This document shows positions 1-3,527 of a stretch of 5,769 nucleotides of DNA, piece after piece. Position 1 is the stretch's first letter, and each line of letters begins with the position of its first letter. The notes under the pieces were generated by a model, which was not told the origin of the DNA, ran no database searches, and worked only from the letters and a program-made list of their open reading frames with translations. The position numbers were made by a program, and so were the translations under genes. The DNA lies in contig JAHDDN010000358.1 of NCBI GenBank assembly GCA_020629335.1, forward strand, positions 1-5,769, read 5' to 3'. The stretch comes from Chitinophagales bacterium (GTDB taxonomy: Bacteria; Bacteroidota; Bacteroidia; Chitinophagales; UBA2359).

Positions 1-40
1 TCTTTTCCTAAACGATTTTACTCAAAAGACGTTGTTTTAA

Positions 41-219
41 GAACGTTTTAACGTTGGGCTTGCTCTAAAAAGTCCATATTCGGTAAAATTCAAATCTTAT
101 TGTACATTGATAAATGTTTAAAATGTGTTTTTTCAGAATTTTACAAATATGACTTTTATTATTCTCGTTTGGTTTTTTACTTTTTAGAGCAGACTCAACG
201 TTAAAAAGTTGAAACGTTC
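41..219. repeat. Long imperfect palindrome (possible MITE-like element)
   Basis: Two arms face each other around an AT-rich centre. The outer arms 50-73 and 179-202 match at 21 of 24 positions as inverted repeats (core TGCTCTAAAAAGT). Further out, GAACGT (41-46) mirrors ACGTTC (214-219). Further in, CATATT (75-80) mirrors AATATG (146-151), and GTAAAATTC (83-91) mirrors GAATTTTAC (136-144). The right arm carries about 27 extra bases (152-178) that include a second ACTTTT able to pair with the same left-arm bases. No convincing target-site duplication and no coding frame are visible. It could be a small non-autonomous mobile element, or the remains of a terminator of a gene outside the window. 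Positions 1-40 show nothing recognisable. Confidence 0.5.
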
Positions 220-230
220 CAGTTGGCTTA

Positions 231-434
231 GGGATAGTAGCGGTATGTGGCGTGATGCTGCGACTTACGGCGCTTAGTGATGCGAAGGCTCCTTAGAGAC
301 AAGCAGCACTTAGCAAAGTAGGAGCAGCATAGCCACATAAGAGCGGATAGCCCGACCCTTCCTGATTTTTCATCGGAGGGCGTACACATAGGAACGCCCC
401 TACGGGCCGATGAAAAATCAGGAAGGGTAAGCCC
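231..434 (-). repeat. Compound palindromic repeat, copy 1
   Basis: This is a two-part repeat whose second copy, in the other orientation, lies at 2921-3130. Part A is a hairpin with perfect 21-nt arms (356-376 and 407-427). It encloses a smaller GGGCGT/ACGCCC stem (378-383 and 394-399) with an ACACATAGGA loop. Part B (about 231-355) is closed by TATGTGGC (244-251) and GCCACATA (332-339) and folds imperfectly inside. Aligned by hand, part B of the two copies agrees at roughly 84 percent of positions. A frame is open across this copy, but the second copy does not keep it open, so I regard the element as non-coding. The inner GTAGGGGCG...CGCCC core resembles REP-like units I remember from many bacterial genomes. 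That resemblance was not checked. Confidence 0.85.
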
Positions 435-436
435 CA

Positions 437-465
437 TATGAAATAAATAAAAATTATTAATTTTG
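437..465 (+). promoter_or_regulatory. Candidate promoter of the bacilliredoxin gene
   Basis: TAATTTTG at 458-465 fits the Bacteroidota -7 element TAnnTTTG exactly. TATG at 437-440, 17 nt upstream, is a one-mismatch -33 element. Transcription would begin near 472, leaving a leader of about 30 nt before the ATG at 502. The -33 element sits directly at the edge of the compound repeat, so insertion of the repeat may have helped shape this promoter. The -7 match is good; the -33 match is weak. Confidence 0.5.
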
Positions 466-501
466 TGATGACGAATCATTACATTGTAAAAACAATATAT
501 T

Positions 502-921
502 ATGTATCCAGAGCATTTGGTATTGCCGATGAAGGCAGAATTAACAGAAAAGGGATTTACTGATTTGAGAACTCCAGAGGAGGTAGATGCTTTTTTGGCA
601 AAGAAAGGCACTACTTTAGTAGTGGTCAACTCGGTTTGTGGATGTGCGGCAGGAAATGCACGTCCAGGCGCTAAGTTAGCAGTAGAACATAGCCCAAAAA
701 CGCCTACTCAGGTAGGAACTGTGTTTGCTGGTTTTGATACGGAAGCCACTAATCATGCACGTTCATATATGGCTCCTCACCCACCTTCATCGCCTTCTAT
801 GGCATTATTTAAGGATGGAGAATTAGTGTTTTTCTTGCCTCGCCATTCGATTGAAGGTAGTACAGCTCAGATCATTGCGGGCGAATTAGCCGCTGCTTTT
901 GATGAGCATTGTGACGAATAA
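502..921 (+). CDS. BrxA/BrxB-type bacilliredoxin (CGC motif)
   Basis: The 139-residue protein is a thioredoxin-fold bacilliredoxin of the YphP/YqiW type. In Firmicutes this family removes bacillithiol from mixed disulfides on cytosolic proteins after oxidative stress. The recognisable blocks are the start MYPEHLVLPMKAELTEKGF, the active-site stretch VVNSVCGCAAGNARPG with the Cys46-Gly47-Cys48 motif, FAGFDTEAT around 77-83, the conserved PPSSPSMALFKDGE (94-107), PRHSIEG (113-119), and a C-terminal tail with Cys137. Length and motif order match the Bacillus proteins (about 144 residues) almost end to end. The ATG start fits the family N-terminus. There is no Shine-Dalgarno sequence, as expected in this phylum. 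The gene stands alone, converging on the EVE gene. The family is clear; which of the two Bacillus paralogues it corresponds to cannot be said, so no symbol is given. Bacillithiol use by this organism is inferred, not shown. Confidence 0.93.
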   Translation: MYPEHLVLPMKAELTEKGFTDLRTPEEVDAFLAKKGTTLVVVNSVCGCAAGNARPGAKLAVEHSPKTPTQVGTVFAGFDTEATNHARSYMAPHPPSSPSMALFKDGELVFFLPRHSIEGSTAQIIAGELAAAFDEHCDE

Positions 922-942
922 CAACAAAAATACATAAACATG

Positions 943-1005
943 TGTAGAGACGTATTGCTATACGTCTTTCATTGCAATGGAGACGCATCGCAATGCGTCT
1001 CTACA
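943..1005. repeat. Double-hairpin repeat between convergent genes
   Basis: The outer arms TGTAGAGACG (943-952) and CGTCTCTACA (996-1005) are perfect inverted repeats. Each half also folds on its own: AGACGTAT/ATACGTCT (948-955 and 960-967, loop TGCT) and AGACGCAT/ATGCGTCT (981-988 and 993-1000, loop CGCA). The palindrome CATTGCAATG (970-979) lies between them. The unit fills the 92-nt gap between the bacilliredoxin stop and the EVE stop. T-rich stretches lie on both sides, so it could act as a bidirectional terminator. The GTAGAGACG...CGTCTCTAC type resembles dispersed palindromic repeats I recall from Bacteroidota and cyanobacteria. Confidence 0.8.
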
Positions 1006-1013
1006 TTACATTT

Positions 1014-1421
1014 TTAGGCTTGGGAAAGTTCTAAAATGACGTCATATTCTTCCTTAGTGACGGGCATGACGGACAATCTACTTTGACGTACTAAAGCGAT
1101 ATTTTCTAAGCGCTCATCCGCTTTTACTTGGGCTAATGAGACTTCATTTTTGAGTAGTTTACCTATTTTGAGGTCTACTACTACCCATCTTTCATCTTCT
1201 GTGGTAGGGTCTTGATAAAATTCCCTAACCACCTTACAAGTCCCTATGACTGCTGGCTTTTTGACACTTCTATAAAAGAAGACTTTATCTCCTTTTTTCA
1301 TGGCTTTCAGATTATTACGCGCTTGATAATTGCGCACGCCATCCCAGTGATCGGTGCCTAACTCTTTGAAATCTTCCCATGTATATTCATGGGGTGCGGA
1401 TTTAACTAACCAATAATTCAT
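1014..1421 (-). CDS. EVE domain-containing protein
   Basis: The 135-residue protein is essentially one EVE domain (formerly DUF55), related to human thymocyte nuclear protein 1 and to the PUA-like fold. Such domains are known or predicted to bind modified bases in DNA or RNA; the bacterial role is mostly unsettled. Diagnostic blocks are YWLVKSAPHEYTWEDF at the N-terminus, HWDGVRNYQARNNLKAMKKG (25-44), KVFFYRS (46-52), IGTCKVVREFYQDPT (59-73), WVVVDLK (79-85), and the very characteristic LVRQSRLSVMPVTKEEY near 110-126. The length is that of stand-alone family members, with no partner domain. The ATG start at 1419-1421 gives the normal N-terminus. The gene begins 5 nt after the stop of the DtxR-family gene and so is probably co-transcribed and translationally coupled with it. 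No other promoter was seen. A palindromic repeat 8 nt past the stop may end the transcript. The family is certain; the substrate is unknown. Confidence 0.93.
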   Translation of the reverse strand: MNYWLVKSAPHEYTWEDFKELGTDHWDGVRNYQARNNLKAMKKGDKVFFYRSVKKPAVIGTCKVVREFYQDPTTEDERWVVVDLKIGKLLKNEVSLAQVKADERLENIALVRQSRLSVMPVTKEEYDVILELSQA

Positions 1422-1426
1422 CTGTG

Positions 1427-2095
1427 TTATGTATTTTGAATTTCTACGTATAAATTTTTGGCGACCTTATTAGATATTGTCCTGCTGGCTGCGCCATTGA
1501 TTTTGACTTCCTTTGTATCATCATATTGATGAGATGCCACAATGATAACCTTTGTACCTAAGATCAATTCGAGTTCATCTAAATAGCGTAAAAATTCTGG
1601 AGAGTGTTCTTTGACGCCAACAATAGTTCCGCATTGCTCTGCTTGGAGATCAGCCAGAATGATGCTGTGCTTATCAATAATATTTCCGTCTTTATCAGGG
1701 ATAGGATCGCCATGTGGATCAAACTTAGGGTATTCCAAAAATTTATCGAGACGATCAATTAAGGTATCGGACTTAATGTGCTCTAATTGTTCGGCAATCT
1801 CATGTACCTCATCCCAACTAAATTCTAATTTAGTTTCTAGGAAAACTTCCCATAATCGATGATTCCGAATCAGATTCTTAGCTACACTAGTACCATCATC
1901 CGTTAATTGGACTCCTTTATACTTTTGATACAATACATAATTTTTCTCATTCAAGCGCTTAATCATATCCGTAACCGAAGCAGCTGTAGTTTGCAGTTTC
2001 TTGGCGATGGAATTAGTATTAACAAATTCTCCGTTTTTCTTTTCACTAAGGGAATAAATCGCTTTGAGATAATTTTCTTCTGTAGGTGATAGCAT
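1427..2095 (-). CDS. DtxR/MntR-family metal-dependent transcriptional regulator
   Basis: The 222-residue protein is a full-length three-domain DtxR-type repressor. It has a winged helix-turn-helix at about residues 1-65 (ANSIAKKLQTT-like helix pair, then SVTDMIKRL as recognition helix, then YKGVQLTDDG wing), a dimerisation and metal-binding domain at about 70-145, and a C-terminal FeoA-like SH3 domain at about 150-220. Metal ligands visible by alignment from memory are His79, Glu83, His98, Glu102, Glu105 and His106. DtxR has Cys where this protein has Glu102, while MntR has Glu, which favours manganese over iron sensing. Asn8 replaces the Met (DtxR) or Asp (MntR) ligand at the N-terminus; as I recall, this is common in Bacteroidota members. 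The start ATG gives the usual N-terminus MLSPTEENYLKAIY. It is the first gene of an operon with the EVE gene and diverges from cmk. Its regulated targets are not in this window, so the metal remains inferred. Confidence 0.93.
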   Translation of the reverse strand: MLSPTEENYLKAIYSLSEKKNGEFVNTNSIAKKLQTTAASVTDMIKRLNEKNYVLYQKYKGVQLTDDGTSVAKNLIRNHRLWEVFLETKLEFSWDEVHEIAEQLEHIKSDTLIDRLDKFLEYPKFDPHGDPIPDKDGNIIDKHSIILADLQAEQCGTIVGVKEHSPEFLRYLDELELILGTKVIIVASHQYDDTKEVKINGAASRTISNKVAKNLYVEIQNT

Positions 2096-2117
2096 TCAAT
2101 ATGTTTTAGCTCGCTCT

Positions 2118-2149
2118 CAAAAATAGGCTAAGTGTTTTAAATACCCAAA
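2118..2149 (-). promoter_or_regulatory. Promoter of the DtxR-family/EVE operon
   Basis: Read on the minus strand, TTTG (2149-2146), a 20-nt spacer and TATTTTTG (2125-2118) match the Bacteroidota consensus TTTG-N17-23-TAnnTTTG at every fixed position. Transcription would start around 2111, giving a leader of about 15 nt before the ATG at 2095. The promoter lies in the 121-nt divergent gap with cmk. I found no clear dyad resembling a DtxR or MntR operator overlapping it, so autoregulation is not supported by sequence. Confidence 0.65.
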
Positions 2150-2187
2150 TAAAGTACTCTAATACGAAAGATTTACTTCAAATAACG

Positions 2188-2194
2188 TATTTTG
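2188..2194 (+). promoter_or_regulatory. Weak candidate -7 element for cmk
   Basis: TATTTTG resembles the TAnnTTTG element with one spacer base missing. It lies 22 nt before the cmk ATG, a plausible distance for a short leader. No TTTG is found at the expected -33 spacing, so this is only the best available candidate in the divergent gap. Confidence 0.25.
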
Positions 2195-2216
2195 GCGGCC
2201 GAATCAAGCAACGACT

Positions 2217-2915
2217 ATGCAAGATAAAATTAATATTGCAATTGATGGCTATTCCTCTACTGGTAAAAGTACACTAGCCAAATCATTAGCTAAAAAATTA
2301 GCTTATACATACATTGATAGTGGAGCAATGTACCGCGCTGTTACACTTTATTGTATTCAAAATGACATTGATTACGAAGATGAGCCTGCTGTAGAAGCCG
2401 CTTTAGCCAATATTCAAATTGAATTCAAACAAATTGAAGGTGTCAATACTACTTTTCTAAACGGTAAGGAAGTGGAAGCACTCATCAGATCCAAGGCTGT
2501 TTCTTCTATCGTCAGTGAGATAAGTGCGATTAAAGGCGTCAGAGACTTCTTAGTAGAACAACAAAAAGCCATTGGAGTGCAGAGAGGAGTCGTAATGGAT
2601 GGAAGAGATATTGGTACCGTTGTATTTCCAGACGCAGAACTCAAAATCTTCATGACCGCAGATTTTACCATTAGAGCTCAAAGGCGATTTGAAGAATTAC
2701 AAAGAAGAGGTATCGAGATGAGCTTAGAAGAGGTAAAAGAAAACCTTTCGCATAGGGATCACATAGATACCCATCGTGCCGAAAGTCCCCTTTTTAAAGC
2801 CGATAAAGCAATCTTACTCGACAATACACAACTTTCTGAAGCGGATCAACTTCGCCTATGCTACAATATGGCCATACAATCAATAGAGCGACATAATACA
2901 GAGGAAGAAGAATAA
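2217..2915 (+). CDS. cmk: Cytidylate kinase (CMP/dCMP kinase)
   Basis: The enzyme phosphorylates CMP and dCMP with ATP in the cytosol, feeding CTP and dCTP synthesis. At 232 residues it has the usual bacterial length (E. coli about 227). Visible motifs, in order, are the P-loop GYSSTGKST (11-19), the CMP-binding YIDSGAMYRAVT (32-43), MDGRDIGTVVFPDAELKIF (127-145) with the DGRD signature, RAQRRFEELQRRG (153-165), and the lid and substrate region HRDHIDTHRAESPL (179-192) with Arg180, Asp181, Asp184 and Arg187. LLDNT (200-204) follows. The C-terminus is acidic (EEEE). The ATG start gives the standard N-terminus directly before the nucleotide-binding strand. There is no Shine-Dalgarno sequence. 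Linkage to rpsA downstream is a widespread arrangement. Here about 610 nt, including a repeat and a new promoter, separate them, so co-transcription is unlikely to be the main source of rpsA mRNA. All key residues are present. Confidence 0.97.
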   Translation: MQDKINIAIDGYSSTGKSTLAKSLAKKLAYTYIDSGAMYRAVTLYCIQNDIDYEDEPAVEAALANIQIEFKQIEGVNTTFLNGKEVEALIRSKAVSSIVSEISAIKGVRDFLVEQQKAIGVQRGVVMDGRDIGTVVFPDAELKIFMTADFTIRAQRRFEELQRRGIEMSLEEVKENLSHRDHIDTHRAESPLFKADKAILLDNTQLSEADQLRLCYNMAIQSIERHNTEEEE

Positions 2916-2920
2916 ATTTT

Positions 2921-3130
2921 GGGCGTGCCCCTTGCTTTATTTTTCATTCGCCTGTAGGGGCGGACCTATGTGTCCGCCCACGAATGAAAAATAAAGCAAG
3001 GGTCGGGCTGTCCATTCTTATGTGGCTATGCCGCTCCTACTACGCTAAGTGCTGCTGGTCTCTTTATGGAGCCTGCGCATCACTAAGCTACGTAAGTCGC
3101 AGCATGGCCGCCACATACCATTCCCATCCC
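2921..3130 (+). repeat. Compound palindromic repeat, copy 2
   Basis: This is the second copy of the repeat at 231-434, inverted relative to it. Part A has perfect 22-nt arms (2929-2950 and 2981-3002) around an inner stem GGGCGGA/TCCGCCC (2958-2964 and 2973-2979) with loop CCTATGTG. Part B runs from about 3003 to 3130 and is closed by TATGTGGC (3019-3026) and GCCACATA (3110-3117). Inside part B, GCTAAGTG and CACTAAGC can also pair at 7 of 8 positions. The element starts only a few bases after the cmk stop, and the strong hairpin may protect the 3' end of the cmk transcript. No T-tract follows, so it is not a standard terminator. Confidence 0.87.
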
Positions 3131-3209
3131 TCACGCAATCAAAAATCAGCCAAAATATAACTTACTTCTAGCCATACGTTTAAGTAATAAACAAATCCCT
3201 TAAATATTT

Positions 3210-3240
3210 TTTGTGGAACACTCAAAAAGTGTTACCTTTG
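3210..3240 (+). promoter_or_regulatory. Strong promoter of rpsA
   Basis: TTTG (3210-3213), a spacer of exactly 19 nt, and TACCTTTG (3233-3240) form a near-ideal Bacteroidota housekeeping promoter. A transcription start near 3245-3248 leaves a leader of about 280 nt before the rpsA start codon. It lies just after the second compound repeat and gives rpsA its own transcription unit. Confidence 0.85.
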
Positions 3241-3244
3241 CAGG

Positions 3245-3269
3245 ATTATTCTCTATTAGGGGGAATAAT
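3245..3269 (+). other. Possible 5'-terminal hairpin of the rpsA mRNA
   Basis: ATTATTC (3245-3251) and GAATAAT (3263-3269) are perfect inverted repeats around an 11-nt loop, and the stem can be extended by one U-G and one C-G pair. It sits within a few bases of the predicted transcription start. This position would suit a hairpin that shields the 5' end from decay. The role is inferred from position only. Confidence 0.4.
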
Positions 3270-3323
3270 ATTAAACTTATTTTTTCACTCGGTAATGAAA
3301 AAAAGATAGACATAATACTATTT

Positions 3324-3487
3324 TAAGTAGCTAAAGTTAATTATTTCGGCAGTTCTGATGGCCTCTTTTTAGCTTATCCTTCGTTGCTTTTCTTAGCAAT
3401 AGCCCTGCTATTACTGGCGAAAACCGCCTTGGCTAAGCTAAAAATAAGCTCATCAAGAATGCACGAATAATTACCTTCAACTACTTA
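3324..3487 (+). repeat. Large imperfect inverted repeat in the rpsA leader
   Basis: The 164-nt segment folds almost end to end. The outer arms 3324-3348 and 3464-3487 pair at about 21 positions with three mismatches and one bulge. The second arms 3356-3376 and 3434-3455 pair exactly over TGATG/CATCA and an 11-bp block ending TTTTTAGCTTA, separated by a small internal loop. The link 3349-3355 also pairs with 3456-3463 with one bulge. The tip holds AATAGC-CCT-GCTATT (3398-3412), and GGCG/CGCC (3416-3419 and 3425-3428) can form a side hairpin. It lies wholly between promoter and start codon, ending about 40 nt before the TTG. It may be a regulatory leader or a dispersed palindromic element inserted there. 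The sequence alone does not decide. Confidence 0.75.
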
Positions 3488-3527
3488 AGTATATACTATC
3501 CTATCATTACTAACAAATAGTCTAATT

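Noticed and set aside
228..629. Minus-strand open frame of 133 codons across the first compound repeat
   Set aside because: It is made of repeat sequence plus the antisense of the bacilliredoxin gene. The other copy of the repeat does not keep the frame open, and the protein resembles no family.
231..1010. Palindromic repeats considered as a CRISPR array
   Set aside because: There are no regularly spaced direct repeats with unique spacers and no cas genes; the copies are few, long and inverted.
1611..2089. Plus-strand open frames opposite the DtxR-family gene
   Set aside because: They are antisense to a clearly conserved coding sequence and show no protein-like conservation or promoter.
2414..2671. 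Minus-strand open frame inside cmk
   Set aside because: It is a shadow of the cmk coding frame with no support of its own.
3295..3309. Four-codon frame ATG-AAA-AAA-AGA-TAG (MKKR) in the rpsA leader, as a possible leader peptide
   Set aside because: It is too short to distinguish from chance in A-rich sequence, and no attenuator-type terminator follows.
3376..3475. Minus-strand frame through the rpsA leader palindrome reading like a short protein (SLAKAVFASNSRAIAKKS)
   Set aside because: It lacks a normal start codon, is soon closed by a stop, and lies in a palindrome whose two arms constrain each other. I think it is a by-product of repeat sequence.
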